In this document: positions 9,499-20,667 of the stretch, in pieces
Numbering within the stretch: position 1 is the first letter of the stretch
How the letters are laid out: the number at the start of each line of letters is the position of its first letter
From: JAGQOZ01 sp041399205
GTDB lineage: Bacteria; Planctomycetota; Planctomycetia; Pirellulales; Pirellulaceae
NCBI GenBank assembly: GCA_041399205.1
Contig: JAWKTK010000023.1
Coordinates: forward strand, 62,001-126,000
DNA length: 64,000 nucleotides
Direction of reading: 5' to 3'
Notes under the pieces: generated by a model
The model's database searches: none
What the model saw: the letters and a program-made list of their open reading frames with translations, nothing else
What the model was told of the DNA's origin: nothing
Program-made: the position numbers and the translations under genes

Positions 9499-10539
9499 AT
9501 GGCATCATTTTTCGCAAACGAATCATTCACCCGGGTGATGTGCCGCCTTCGTCGAAGAAGTTGTTGTGGTCGGCGCGTTCAACCCCGGTGTAGCTTCCAT
9601 CAATAACCGCCTTGTGCTGGTGGTCCGAATTGCCGAGCAAGTTCGTGAACAACGAACGGGGCTAATTGCGCTACCATACTGGCGGAACAATCGCATCGAG
9701 TTTGATTGGGAACGCACCGGCGATTGGGAATGGGTTGATCAGCGTGTGGTAAAAAACCGGATCGACGGTCGCGTACGACTTACTCACACATCGCATTTTT
9801 GCCTGATGTACAGTCGTGACGGTCGTCAGGTTGACGAAATAGGCCACCGCATTCTTCCGACAACGGAATTGGAGAGTACGGAATCGAGGACGCCAGAATC
9901 ACTCAAATGGACGAACAGTATTTTCTGACTTTCGCCGCGGTATCCCGTCACGGCATTGCCACGGCGTTGGCGACCACGCATTCGTTTGAAGAGTTTTTTC
10001 GGCGAGGACTGTTGTTCTGCCCGGAAAACAAGGACGTGGTTCTCTTCCCGGAACGCCTGGGAAACCAATTCTGTTCTTTGCATCGCCCCACAACTTCTCA
10101 TCCGTTTTGCTGCCCGGAAATCTGGCTTGCCAGTTCGCCCGATCTTAGATTCTGGGGAATGCATCAGCCGCTGTGTCGAGGTACCGCAGATTGGGAGCGT
10201 GGTCGAATTGGCGGCGGTTCGCCTCCGATTCGTACAGATCGTGGTTGGCTGTTGATCTATCACGGAAGTTGCCGAATCGCGGAACCAGAGCAGGTTGGTA
10301 TATATTCAGCCGGCGCGATGCTATTGGATTTGGAGCGTCCCGAACGAGTAATCGGGCGGTCAGCGAAGCCACTTTTTGGACCAACGATGGAATTCGAGCA
10401 ACATGGTTTCGTGCCAAACGTTGTGTTTCCCAGCGGCGCGGTCGTTCGTGACGATCTGCTGCAAGTCTTCTACGGTGCGGCGGATACCAGCACGGCGGTA
10501 ATTGAAGTTCCCATGAACGTAGTTCTGTCTCGACTTTGA
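9499..10539 (+). CDS. GH130 beta-mannoside phosphorylase-like protein
   Basis: This enzyme is predicted to cleave beta-mannosides with phosphate, releasing mannose 1-phosphate, as known GH130 members do. Family marks are VVGAFNPGVA near the N-terminus, a GIED/ARI strand region near 9880-9905, CCPEIWLASSPDLRFWG, RIGGGSPPI, then GWLLIYHG and GAMLLDLE. The start ATG 9499 has an AAGGAA site. Adding one T to the T5 run right after it restores IIHPGDVPPSS. A second indel lies near 9555 and a third near 9900, so the gene is essentially full length. It converges with the second GH130 gene, with their stops nearly touching. Confidence 0.75.
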
Positions 10540-10540
10540 T

Positions 10541-11787
10541 TTATCGAACCAGGCGTTCCAGTAATTTGTCCATGGGGACCACTGCAAAGCCTGTCGCAGA
10601 ATCTGACGTTGCATACGGCAAATAAAGCAGTCCGCCATGGATCAAGGCGCCACACGTGTAGACAACGTTTGGTACATACCCGGACCGTTCTTCTTCGGTG
10701 GGCATAAGCAACGGCTGGTCTAGGTGGCCGATGACCTTAGTCGGATTATTGAGGTCCAGCAGCATGGCACCAATCGAATGGGTTCGCATTGGCCCCACAC
10801 CGTGAGTCAACAGCAGCCAACCCGCCGGCGTTTCCAAAGGCGAACCACAGTTTCCCATTTGCATGAATTCCCATGGGTGCTGCGGCACTCGTAATAGTTC
10901 CGCCGATTCCCAGAACTGCGGAATATCTGAATACATGATGTAGAGGCTTTCTCCATCAATGCGGGAGCACATAACGTAATGTCCGTTTACTCGGCGCGGA
11001 AATAGAGCCATGCCTTTGTTTTGGACACACGCACCGTTCATCGAGGCAGGACGCGATACCCGTCGTAGGCGCTGTAGGTTCCGTAATAGGTTACGGATCC
11101 GTCTTGATCCACAAATCGCACCATGCGCAGGTCTTCTATGCCGCGTCGCTCGTTATCGCTATGAGGAAAGATTACCACTTGGGACATGTCAGTCCCTTCG
11201 GGCAACAATAATTGGTAGTTTTCCATCGCCAGCCAGCGGATGCCTTCTTGCGTTTCCTCTTGTTGCAGCAAGTCCGGCTTGTTCTGCAAGGCCTTGTCGA
11301 TGGCGTGTTCCAGGTCGACCATGCTGAACGCATCAGGAAGAAATTGCATTACCAGGTCAACGGCCTGTTGGTTGATCGCCATTTCTCGTAACTTGCGACG
11401 AAACAAACGCTTCACGTAGACCTGATCGAGTGTGTGCCGTAATCGTTGTCGAACTGGTTTGGGCGAATCAAATTGAATGGTTTGATCGGGTTGGATGACA
11501 CCGGTTCGAAACACAATCGACGACAAATGTCCTTCGCCCGTGGCTCGCAAACTCATTAGGAATCGCAGTCCCCCAGCAGGAACTCGGTTCTGATTTGGAT
11601 GCTGGACAATGGAGGGATTGAACAACGCGGCCGACGCAATGGCGTATTCCATGGTGAAATACGATGCAATCAAGCGGCGTCGTTCAAGCGTCAAACGATG
11701 AGATTCGTTTCCAATTAATGCTGCGGCACGAGCGTAATGTTCGTCCAAGACGGCGTCAAATTCGCGTGCCGTTGTTGAAATTGCCAT
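10541..11787 (-). CDS. Long GH130-type glycosidase/phosphorylase, one disruption
   Basis: ATG 11787 (MAISTTAREFDAVLDEHY) follows a GAGGACG ribosome site. The N-terminal 100 residues form the helical extension of the longer GH130 subgroup (ASYFTMEYAIASAALFNPS). GLRFLMSLRATGEGHLSS, GIEDLRMVRFVD and GTYSAYDG follow. After a disruption near 11040 the match resumes at VQNKGMALFPRRVNGHYVM and runs to GNCGSPLETPAGWLLLTHG. Relatives have about a dozen residues between these parts, so a small deletion as well as a frame change is likely. The activity is probably on beta-mannosides or similar glycans, but this subgroup is poorly characterised. It may be co-transcribed with the decayed glycosidase just upstream. 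Confidence 0.7.
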
Positions 11788-11824
11788 GCACGTCCTCAAG
11801 TAGCGTATGCATGACCGTCCGGCA

Positions 11825-12730
11825 TTACGACATCGCTGATAGACGCTGCACTCGAGATTCTCCGCCGTGAAAAAACGGTAGGTATTCCCACAGTTCATTG
11901 TTCTGCTTTAAAGCGAACAGGCAAACGATCAACCAAGATGGAACAGAATGGAAATGCCGACCATCTATTTCTCTTGTTGGCAAGCGTGGAGTTTTTGCTG
12001 GGCAATTAGGCACAATTTTTTCGAACGACGTCAAAAGAAGCTGGGTCGTTCTCTTCGACTGGCCGTGCGCTAAAGGTACATTGCGGCCGACCGTACCGTC
12101 ACAGCCGGTTGCCAGTTCGAGACTGCACCATTCGTTGAAACCCCAAGGTAGGTGTGGGTTCCGTGAGAGTTGAACAAGCCGCGTTAATTGGAACAGTTTG
12201 ATTCGAGCCAGTTCAAGTTGCCCAACGGCGACGCAGGCCGCCAAATGAAATGCCAGGAGACGAGCGGCCACCTCCAGCGCCGTCTTCGCTAAAGGTCAGT
12301 TCGATTTCTGGTAACGTTCGCGCTGATCTGGTTTCATTGGTTCGATGAATGGCATGAAGCTTGGGAGTTGATTGGTTGCCGGTTGGGCGTATCTTTTACG
12401 AAGAGATGTTGTTTCGGTTTCGATCAGGGAAAGCAATTGTTGACTTCAGCTGAATAGGGGTACCGTCTAAGAATCATGGACTGTTTCTGTAAGTCAGATG
12501 TTCGCTGTTTGTCAAATTTGGCAATGGCGAAATATGACACAGGGCACAACCAAGCCTTCATGAATGTGAATTTCTACATCAACGGGCCACATCCAGTGAT
12601 TTGCCGTTGTGCAAGCCAGTTCGCTTCCGGTCATGAAACCCGTACGTACGCGGAACGAATAGACAACGTGTTTACGTACAGACCGTAGCCCCAGACCCAT
12701 TGTTCGTCTCGCCAATCTCCTTCAGTAAGG
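11825..12730 (-). pseudogene. Decayed six-hairpin glycosidase (amylo-glucosidase/invertase-like)
   Basis: Pieces in different frames on this strand resemble the C-terminal half of an (alpha/alpha)6-barrel glycosidase. EGDWRDEQWVWGYGLYVN lies near 12670-12720. HLAACVAVGQLELARIKLF and LSRNPHLPWGFNEW lie near 12130-12260. The WGFNEW motif is typical of glycogen-debranching and neutral-invertase-like barrels. Between the pieces the frame breaks repeatedly, and no start can be found. Such genes commonly sit beside GH130 and GT4 genes, as here. The exact family is uncertain. Confidence 0.4.
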
Positions 12731-12989
12731 AAGAGCTGCGTCACCATGACGTTATCATCGGACTCTGATATTCATCCCAGTTCAAAGCTGCTCAACAAGG
12801 CTGGCGTCGTCTCCAAATAGTGGTTTGCTGCGCCTTCTGAAATGTAACCAATCAGACCGGGCGTGAATCCGCTGCTCGACCGACCGGATCATCTGCCAGT
12901 GACGGGAATGACCTCGCGGCATTCAGTTGCCGAGGCAACGTGTCAGCGTTTTTGAATTGCTTCCACAGACAGGCCGTGGCACGTCAACC

Positions 12990-14300
12990 AACATGCCCAT
13001 TGCGGCAATCATCAGGTCACGTGTAGCGAGTTCCGGGATAGCCCCACCACCGGCGGGTTCGCGGAAGCCCTGTCACGACCTGTCAGCTTGTGGTGGACAA
13101 CCGCTCGGGCTACCGCTGCCTCGACGGTTGCGACTTCTTGGTCGGTCATATCAGTGTGTTCTGCGGAGCGTTTTATGGTCGAACACTCAGGCAACCGCAG
13201 CAGCGTTCCGTGGTCATGTGGCCCGATATTCCGCAGGATCTCGCGCCGTCGCCGAGCGTTAAAGTAGTCAAACCGTTCGACTACTCGGTTTCGCCCGGCT
13301 TCGCCCATTTTTTGTCGCAGCGCGCGATCGTTCATCAGTGTCAACAAATAGTCGGCAATGTCGTGCACGCTGGCGCGATAATCGGCAGTGCGCGGGTGGG
13401 AAAGACGGCTCGGTGATGCTCCTGGAAAACCCTGGTCTTGGCCCAAGACAGCCTTCACCAATTCGGATCTCTTTTCGAAACCTTGGCCAGCAGCAGCGTT
13501 TCGCCATGTACATGGTTTCCTTTAAGGCCGTCGCGTCGATGCCAATGACCGGAACTCACAGGCATTGCTTCTACTTCGGATCTTTGAAGCCTTCCAGCCG
13601 CAGAAGGAAGCGGCATAGATGTCCGTGGCGGCCAACAGGTATGGCATGTAGTTCCTGGAGACAACGCATGTGGCGAGACCACGTTCTTGTCGGTTTCCTG
13701 ATGTGTTGCCAGTTGCTGAGAAATCTTGGCAGGTTTTGTTCGAACGTACGAGGCTGCGGCCAAACTTTACAAACGTACTTCCAATCCGGCATTGTTTGTC
13801 GTCGAGCCACAAGAAGCCTGCAGAGACCTCTTGCGCCTTGGATGTTAACGTCTCCGCCGACGGTTAATGCTTGCCGACTTAGTCATCGGAAATCCCCAAG
13901 GTGTCTCGGTAAGCACCTTGGGAGTCGTCGCGAAGTCACCAAGGAATGAAGTTGTCAGTATCTCGCATTAACAAGGCAACGCCAACAGTTTCGGTCTCGC
14001 AAATTAAAGTCCTCAGAATATGAGTGCATGTTTCACCCACACGCAGACGTGACCAGATAAAGTGGCAACAAGTTCGGTATGGCTGATAATTGGCAATATA
14101 GCCGTCCGCTACTAGCCACAACGCCGGTTAGGCCATAATAACGCTGCCGAATTAAGAAAATCAAGTGCGTGATGGCCCACATGTCAATGCCGACGACTAA
14201 GTCAGGTTCGAACCAACGGTAGTACCATTCCTTTTCCTGAGCCGATTCCAAAATGACGCGAGAACGTCATCCCAATGCCAGTCGCTGAACTGGCAAAGAT
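12990..14300 (-). pseudogene. Decayed GT4 glycosyltransferase (second copy)
   Basis: Fragments in changing frames follow the order of a GT4 retaining glycosyltransferase. An N-terminal piece EPDLVVGIDMWAITHLIFL lies near 14150-14220. TDIYAASF with GFKDPEVEAM lies near 13570-13640. The donor-binding region VPVIGIDATALKETMYM lies near 13490-13550. The C-terminal helix HDIADYLLTLMNDRALRQKM, with GRNRVVERFDY, lies near 13230-13370. The EX7E region (EGFKDPEVEAM..VPVIG) is present but frame-broken. No uninterrupted frame is longer than about 150 codons, so the gene is not functional as read. Confidence 0.5.
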
Positions 14301-14649
14301 CACCTTAAGGTTGCTAAGCTACAAGAGGACGGTGGATAGTCGTACCTCTTCAGAATCTTCATTGCCGGCGTTCGCTCGTTTATAATTGTGCGGCTTGTGG
14401 GATCGGAAAATCTTCGAAACGCTTTATTCGCCGTGTCGATGCGGGCTTCCCCAACTTGTCTTTCGTAAATCCGCCGTTATATCAGTAGCCGTAGCACCAT
14501 TTTGTTCGGACGTTAGTGGATTCGGTTCAGAATATCTGCGTCCGAATCGGCTTGAGGCAGCTTCGATCCTTGTGCGTCTTGGTACGCAAATAGCCACAGT
14601 TCGTTTGATAAAATGCGTTCTTTGCCACATCGTGACGACCGCTCGACGG

Positions 14650-17335
14650 CATTCTTCGTGTCTAAAGATTATCAGGTGTATTCACCTTTACCAGTCCATG
14701 GTGAGCAAGGTCAAACGACACGTTTGGCAATAAAGTGAAAATGCTCCATTGAATCAAGTCTGGCGAGGGGCGTCTGTTCTGGACCGTCGTCAGGGTGGCC
14801 ATGATGCCGTCCGCCGAAACAGTTGAGCCATTTGCTTCGGATGTTGAAACGAACGGAACGGTCTGCGTCCGACGCACGACACCGTCTCACCACGCTCCCG
14901 CATATCAGGTTCTGTAAAATTCAATCCACCGCACCACAGAACTTCGTCGTCCGGGATGGTACTGAGCAACAGCGCGACGAAAAGGTCTGCCGTCGTAGCG
15001 GTGATCGAAACTAGTGCCTTGTCAAGTATCGCGGTACCAATACGAAGACGCGTCTTGTTGGTGCGCATTTAATGGTTGCAGCGGGTGAATGCTTTGAGGA
15101 AGGCATTGCTGAACAGAAAGTGAATCCGCTTCGGTGATCGATGCCGTTTCTGCGAGGCCAGCGCTTAAGATGGTCAATGACAGCCAGACGGTGTTGAGTT
15201 GGCGCGTAGTTCTCTGGATTCGCTCCGTCTAGTAGAGGCGATGGCGGCAATACCGTTTCGTAATCGTACGGGCACGTCGGGCCGATTTGCTCTGAAGAAG
15301 CCAGTTCAGGCAGCGCTTGGTTCCTTTGCCGTGGATCGGCGCGTAGTCACGTGTTGCCAGGCCGTGACACATGCGTCGTCAGCGTGAGCATCAGTGGCTG
15401 CTGATCTTTGGCTCGCTCGCCATTCCGAGCATACCAACCTTTGTTTCCAACTGGTGATGCATCATCCGCCGTCTTTGCTTGTAACTGTCGCCAGCGAACA
15501 GCCACGTCAGTCATCCTCAATCTGCCGCCAACTGAGTTTTCGGCTGTGCTCAGCGTGAGGCAGTTTCCGTTGTCATACGTGAGCGTGTCCTCCCGGCCAA
15601 CACAATGGGCGTCATCCCGTTCAGAGAATGCATGCATCGTAGAGTTTCAGAGAGAGGATTGGTGGATTTGAACGGCTTGCCGGTTAGTGGCGTCGCGTTG
15701 CAGAAAGGCATGGTCTGGTCGTGAATGCCGGGATCTAGGCGAAGTGAATTGCTCGACGGTGGGCAGAGCTGCTCCAGTCGCCGTTGCCGCTGTTCTGTAT
15801 TCACCCGGGCGCCTGTACGGTAACAGTCCCCAGTCTGGAACATCAGGCGGCTATGCTTCGGAACCACCGGCCTCCAAGCCAGCGTCGGTCAGCAGGAACG
15901 GCAAGTGCGAAGCGAGAATATCTGTTAGACCACTTTATCAAAAGGACCAAATACGTTTTGTGTTTTGTCATTCGCCGACAGGGGACAAACTGCGAGAGCG
16001 GCCAAGGCAGAGCCGTGCTCGTGCATTATCGTCAAAATTGGTATAAGCCATGATGGAGTCGGGATCATGAACCTGGCATGCTGGAGAATGCCCGCTGTAT
16101 CGTCGGTGAGCGTCTGGAGATGATCAAGCTTTAGTTCGGGTAAAGTGTAGAAGAAACAGGCCGCTTTGAATGGCGTGAAATACGGGTTCCTTTTTCCACA
16201 GGCGTTTGGCGGAATTGCCGAAGAGCTCTTTCGGTACGAATCGCTGGCGGCCAAACTGCAGGACGCATGTATTGGTACGCGTTGCGGCGAGATTATCTGG
16301 CGGCATTCTGCGAAAAGATGTGCCTTGTAAGCAACCAGCGGATTTCGGTGCTCCGGCTGTCTTGAAACGGTACCAACAAAGCCTCGATCGTGAGATAAAC
16401 ACTCGCGAGCATAGGAATAAGGTGTCGAAATAATCGCTTTTGCCTGCACCCAAGGCGTAGGCTAACGTGCCAGACACAATTTGTTGCTGTTCCTGCAGAT
16501 ACGGCGTGATGTAAATATCCGCTGCACCAAAAACTGACATAATTCGTTCAGCGAACGCAACGAGAATCGAACGTAACGTGCTCTGACACTCCCAACTGTT
16601 CTGCAAGTCCTTAGTTCATGTCGATACTCTTCGCCGCGTACACGCTTTACATGAGGATGGGTCGCCCCCAGAACAACGTATTTCAAATTCAGGAATTCGG
16701 TGACACGATGTCGGGCAAGGCACGAATGACGTGCTCGATTCGCTTTACCCGGGGAAAGTAAGCCAAAAGTCAACAACATAGTCTGTCCGGCAATACCAAA
16801 CTGGTCTTTGTACGCCGACGATTCCCGAAATGGCATTTCGGGAATTCCATGAGGAATCACTGATATTCGTTGTCGGTCGATTTGATATGTGTCCTGCAAG
16901 ATTTGTACCGCTCAGTCTAACTGCAGCTTGTGTCGTTTCGCGCATCAACAGATTGGATGTGAAAGCACAGTATGCAAGGTGGTCACTATCGGTATCGAAC
17001 ATCCTGCAGCAAGGTCAACAGATGACTGCCGGCTGGTCCGCCGAAGATGCCGTATTCGTGTTGCGCAAGACGTCGACATTTTCGCGTGTTGATTCGTCAG
17101 CCGGCCTGCCGGTGTTGCAACCATTTGATGCGCCCGTCAGAAAGCACACTTCGGCCGGATAGGAACAACTGCCTGCCTGGTCGTTCAGAGCAAAGACGGG
17201 GCAAGCATCGTCGTCCTGCAATTGCTTGCGAAGGGCGACACACAAGTCACGGGTGAACGTTGCAATTCCACATTGACGAGGCACGTAGGTACCCACACAG
17301 GCAATTCGCGGATTGTTACTTGCTGGCACAATCAC
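14650..17335 (-). pseudogene. Decayed GT4 glycosyltransferase with C-terminal helical-barrel domain
   Basis: The frame opens at GTG 17335 behind a GGAG site with the GT4-like start ACVGTYVPRQCGIATFTRDL. VIPHGIPEMPF and MLLTFGLLSPGK follow near 16750-16850. LKYVVLGATHPHVKRVRGEEYR and FGAADIYITPYLQEQQQ mark the GT-B donor domain. Further downstream come LPELKLDHLQTLTDDT, HSLNGMTPIVLAG, the EDTLTYDNG segment and PVGNKGWYARNGERAKDQQP. These resemble the (alpha/alpha) barrel attached to some GT4 proteins of about 750-800 residues. Frameshifts occur every 100-300 bases throughout. The 14.4-15.0 kb end cannot be assigned residue by residue. Confidence 0.55.
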
Positions 17336-17549
17336 GTTTACGACTCCTTTTATCGGAATGAACCTGCACGTCGCTACCGAGCTTGTTCGTTCTTCTCGCG
17401 CCGCCTATGGATGGATTCGAATACAACAAGTCTTCTAGCTGGTTCGGCGTTCGGCTGTTCACTGTATCACTAGGTATACCTGGAGCAAAATCGCGAAACC
17501 ATAGCTTTCCAGATGGCGGAATACACTACTGAAGCGAAACCGAATTTGG

Positions 17550-17613
17550 TTATGGTTCCTGGATGAATACATCCAGTTGCTGGCCCACATAAACCGTCTG
17601 CCGAGTTTCTTGA
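17550..17613 (-). pseudogene. HlyD/DevB-type membrane-fusion protein, last codons
   Basis: Twenty codons before the TAA at 17550 read TRQTVYVGQQLDVFIQEP, the usual end of a HlyD-family periplasmic adaptor (YVGQQxDVFI). Nothing else of this gene is present. It is fused directly behind the start of an ABC permease, the reverse of what a simple gene end would give, and points to a deletion or misjoin at about 17615. Confidence 0.5.
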
Positions 17614-17959
17614 ACTAATGTCCATCTTGCAATCGAACGCGAGTCAGTCCTTTGTAAAGGCGAACCGCCCATTGCGCGCCCTCGACGCCGCGGATTCGAT
17701 AAACTTCATTTTCGGCCATTGGTTTAATGTCGTCCACAAAACGCACATCGCGGTCCATTACCCAAATGTTGGCACCTTGAACGTCCAAAATTTGGCTAAC
17801 CGTCAATCTCATCAGTCCGCAAAAGATGGACGCGTGTTGCGATATCAGAAGCAAAGAGAAGGTTACGCCGACAATCATGGCTATATACTTCACTTTGTCA
17901 CCCGTTAGAACTCGCCAAGCAACCCAATACATATTCGGTCTCGATATTCTGAAAAGCAA
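17614..17959 (-). pseudogene. ABC transporter permease (DevC/FtsX-like), N-terminal fragment
   Basis: The frame from TTG 17959 carries one membrane segment (KYIAMIVGVTFSLLLISQHASIF) and a MacB/DevC-type periplasmic start: DVQGANIWVMDRDVRFVDD, then RIRGVEGAQWAVRLYKGLTRV. Intact relatives have about 380 residues and four membrane segments; here the match ends after about 112 residues at RLQDG. DevC permeases work with a HlyD-type DevB protein, and the piece that follows is exactly the end of such a protein. The pair is therefore the remains of one exporter operon. Confidence 0.6.
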
Positions 17960-18082
17960 TTGGGCTCGAATTGATCAGCTATTGGGTCAAACAGTCATGG
18001 CTGTTGTACGCGGCGTGCCGACACTAGATGAATCAGAATCGGGTCGCACCGGCATCTTTCGTCCAATCGACGTCGTAGACTG

Positions 18083-18453
18083 AATTCGCCCATTTGAATC
18101 GAATGACACTTCGCCACTATAGTGGTTTCTGCCAATTTCGAAGCACGTGCTTATCTAATTGGTGATCTGTCAAGGTAGAAAGGCTGTGCAGCAGGGGCGT
18201 GTACCGGGCGTGTACCTGTCGCCCTCTGCGGCATTTCAGCTTGCAATTCCTGTAGTGAACGCCCACTGTGGCGTTCGAATACTGTCGCGTAAACGCTGCG
18301 GATCGCGTTCCCCAATAGTGTTTAATGATCACGAGGATTCAAACGTTCGGACATGGCCAATCCACTTCAGGGAATTCGCCATAGGACATCCGTAGAATTG
18401 CCGATGCGTCATTTTACTAATCGAGATACACATAGATGGGAAAGGAAACTCTC
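18083..18453. other. Intergenic region with GTAG-type palindrome
   Basis: No gene is supported in this 370-base stretch. It holds an imperfect palindrome at 18252-18282 (GTAGTGAACGCC then GGCGTTC), nearly identical to the one at 41836-41865. The end of the stretch must contain the promoter of the site-2 protease gene, but no clear -35/-10 or -24/-12 pair is seen. Confidence 0.4.
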
Positions 18454-19591
18454 ATGTTGTGGTCCATCAAATTATTCACGGTTGCGGGAATTGGCGTCTT
18501 TGTCCATTGGACGTTTTGGGGACTGTTGGCGTGGATATTTCTGGCCCACTTGATATCTGGCAATAGTCCGGCTGTTGCTGCGGAAGGAGTGGGGTTCATA
18601 TTGGCGTTGTTTCTGTGCGTCGTATTGCACGAATTAGGTCAAGTGGCTAACGCGTCGCTTCGGCTGCAAGACACGAGACATTACATTGTTGCCCATCGGC
18701 GGTGTCGCTCGCATGGAACGCATTCCCGAATCACCTTGGCAAGAGTTTCTGGTAGCCGTCGCGGGAAGCCGTGAATGTCGGTATCGCAACCGTGTTGTTT
18801 GCCGTTCTTTTGGCGATGGGAGCGGTACAAGAGACATCCCAAGTACAACTTGTCGGTGGTTCATTTTTGGCAAAACTGATGTGGGTGAACATTGGCTTGG
18901 TGTTATTCAACCTGCTGCCTGCATTCCCCATGGACGGCGGCCGTGTACTGCGTTCGCTATTGGCGACGCGTATGTCCCGAACCAAAGCGACGTGGGTTGC
19001 GGCTACAGTTGGTCAAGGCATGGCAATTCTGTTCGCTTTGTTCGGTTTGATGGTGCCTGGCATGTTCATGCTGCTATTTATTTCATTGTTTGTCTATCTT
19101 AAGCGCCCAAGAGGAGGCACATGCGGTGGTAATGCATGACGCCTTTCGTGCGTCCAGAGTTGGCGATGTAATGGTCCGTGACTTTGTCACACTACAGGAG
19201 TCTGATTCACTGGAGCTTGCCATGCAAGAAATGGCGGCTGGCAATCAGAAAGATTTCCCGGTGGCAGACCATGATGATTCGATTGGCATCCTCTTGCATC
19301 GCGACCCTAGCGAAGGCTCTGGCTGAAGGACGCACCGACGCTCGTGTGGCCGATATCGTTCGTGCTCCTTGTCCTCGAGTTCGTCCGGACGATCGAATTG
19401 ACGCGGCCGTGGAACAGATGCAATCGTCAGACTGTCCAGGAGCATTAGTCGAATCAAACGGAACGTTGGTAGGCATTCTTACGTTAGAACACTTAGGTGA
19501 TTGGCTAACGCTGCATTTGGCGTGGCAAGAACGCCGTGCCGAATCAAGGTTTCGGGCACCGCGTCACAAAGTGGCAACGGCAATGGAATGA
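18454..19591 (+). CDS. Site-2-protease-type membrane metalloprotease with CBS pair, frameshifted
   Basis: ATG 18454 follows AAAGGAAA. The N-terminal helices (LFTVAGIGVFVHWTFWGLLAW) lead to LHELGQVAN, the place of the HExxH zinc motif. LLPIGGVARMERIP and the second catalytic motif LLPAFPMDGGRVLRSLL near 18910-18950 follow, then more membrane helices. The tail carries two CBS domains (DVMVRDFVTLQESDS and DIVRAPCPRVRPDDRID), as in the CBS-containing M50 branch. Frameshifts lie near 18650, 18770, 19130 and 19310. The second zinc histidine reads Gln (HELGQ), and no indel repair restores it, so the protease may be inactive or the base miscalled. Such enzymes cut membrane-bound regulators. Confidence 0.75.
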
Positions 19592-19861
19592 ATTGGCTTG
19601 ATCTTGGAAAGGGCGACTCAACGATGGTCGTCGAGCCAAGCAATCATCGCCTTAATGTTAGGCGGTGTTGCTTTGAAAATATTGTAACCGCTTCATGTCA
19701 ACAAGATCATCAGAAAATTGCTCTCGCTAAATAGGAATGTCCACCACAGGATACTAGGCGGACCTGCGATACCGATTCATCGGCAAGTCTCCAAGATTGA
19801 TTGATGATCACTGGGCTTAATCGTTTTGTTTGAGTGTTTTGACGCTATAAGGAGAACGAAA

Positions 19862-20460
19862 ATGCAGTTCAGAAAACAATCCGCCGTATGCTTGATTCTG
19901 GCAACGTTGTGCTACGTGGCAACAGCGCAGCAGTCAACAGAAAAGGCAGTTGTGCCACCCGGTAGTGACAAGGAGGCGCACCATCATGCCCTGTTCTTGC
20001 ACCACAAATATGCTGCGGAGCATGCTCGAGTATTACATCACCACGCATGGTTTCACCATCAACGCAATACGGAGACACACAAGGCCATACTGAAGCACCA
20101 TGCCGATGAAATTTCACATCAATTGGATATGGCCAAGAAGCAGCTTCGCGACTTGGAGTCATCATTAACGAAGGCTGAAAAAGACGAAGTTCACGACCAG
20201 CTTACGGCGATTCACCACTTGCACGACGAGGCAAGCAAACTGGAAGCCACTTTGAAATCAGAAGCTGCCAAGTTGAAGTCCGATTCGGCTAAGACGCGCA
20301 AGACGCAGAGAAGCTGCAAATGACTATTGCCGAAGCCCAAAAATCTCACGAAGTCATGATGAAAAAGCAAGGGACTTCTTGCGCCAAATCACTTGGAAGA
20401 AAAAGATTCCAGCAAGATCTGAAAGAACGTCCAAATCGCGATTTAAACATCGACACATGA
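19862..20460 (+). CDS. Secreted histidine-rich coiled-coil protein
   Basis: ATG 19862 has an AAGGAG site 8 bases upstream. A signal peptide (CLILATLCYVATAQQ) is followed by a strongly His-rich block at about residues 38-90 with recurring HH/HHH clusters (HHHALFLHHKYAAEH, VLHHHAWFHHQR). A charged coiled-coil region rich in Lys and Glu comes next. The first frame ends at 20323, but a shifted frame continues in the same style (KLQMTIAEAQKSHEVMMKK) to a stop at 20460, so one frameshift near 20300 is likely. The His spacing suggests metal binding outside the cytoplasm. No family is recognised. A strong terminator follows immediately. Confidence 0.6.
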
Positions 20461-20488
20461 CCCGGAACGTACCGCGTCATGTGTTTTT
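20453..20488 (+). terminator. Rho-independent terminator
   Basis: A perfect 9-bp stem, ACACATGAC (20453-20461) with GTCATGTGT (20476-20484), encloses a 14-base loop and runs into TTTTT. It overlaps the stop of the His-rich protein gene. Confidence 0.85.
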
Positions 20489-20667
20489 CCTAGGTTGTCA
20501 CCGTTGTATCGTTCGCAATTACCGGACCAGTGTCACAGCCGGCGATCGCTAAAACGGAAACGATCAATCAAACGATACATAAGCTTCGCATTCCTATTTC
20601 CTTGATTGTGCATTTTTTTCAAGATACCCTGCAGGGCTGCTAGGCTGCCATTGGGACACGACGAACG

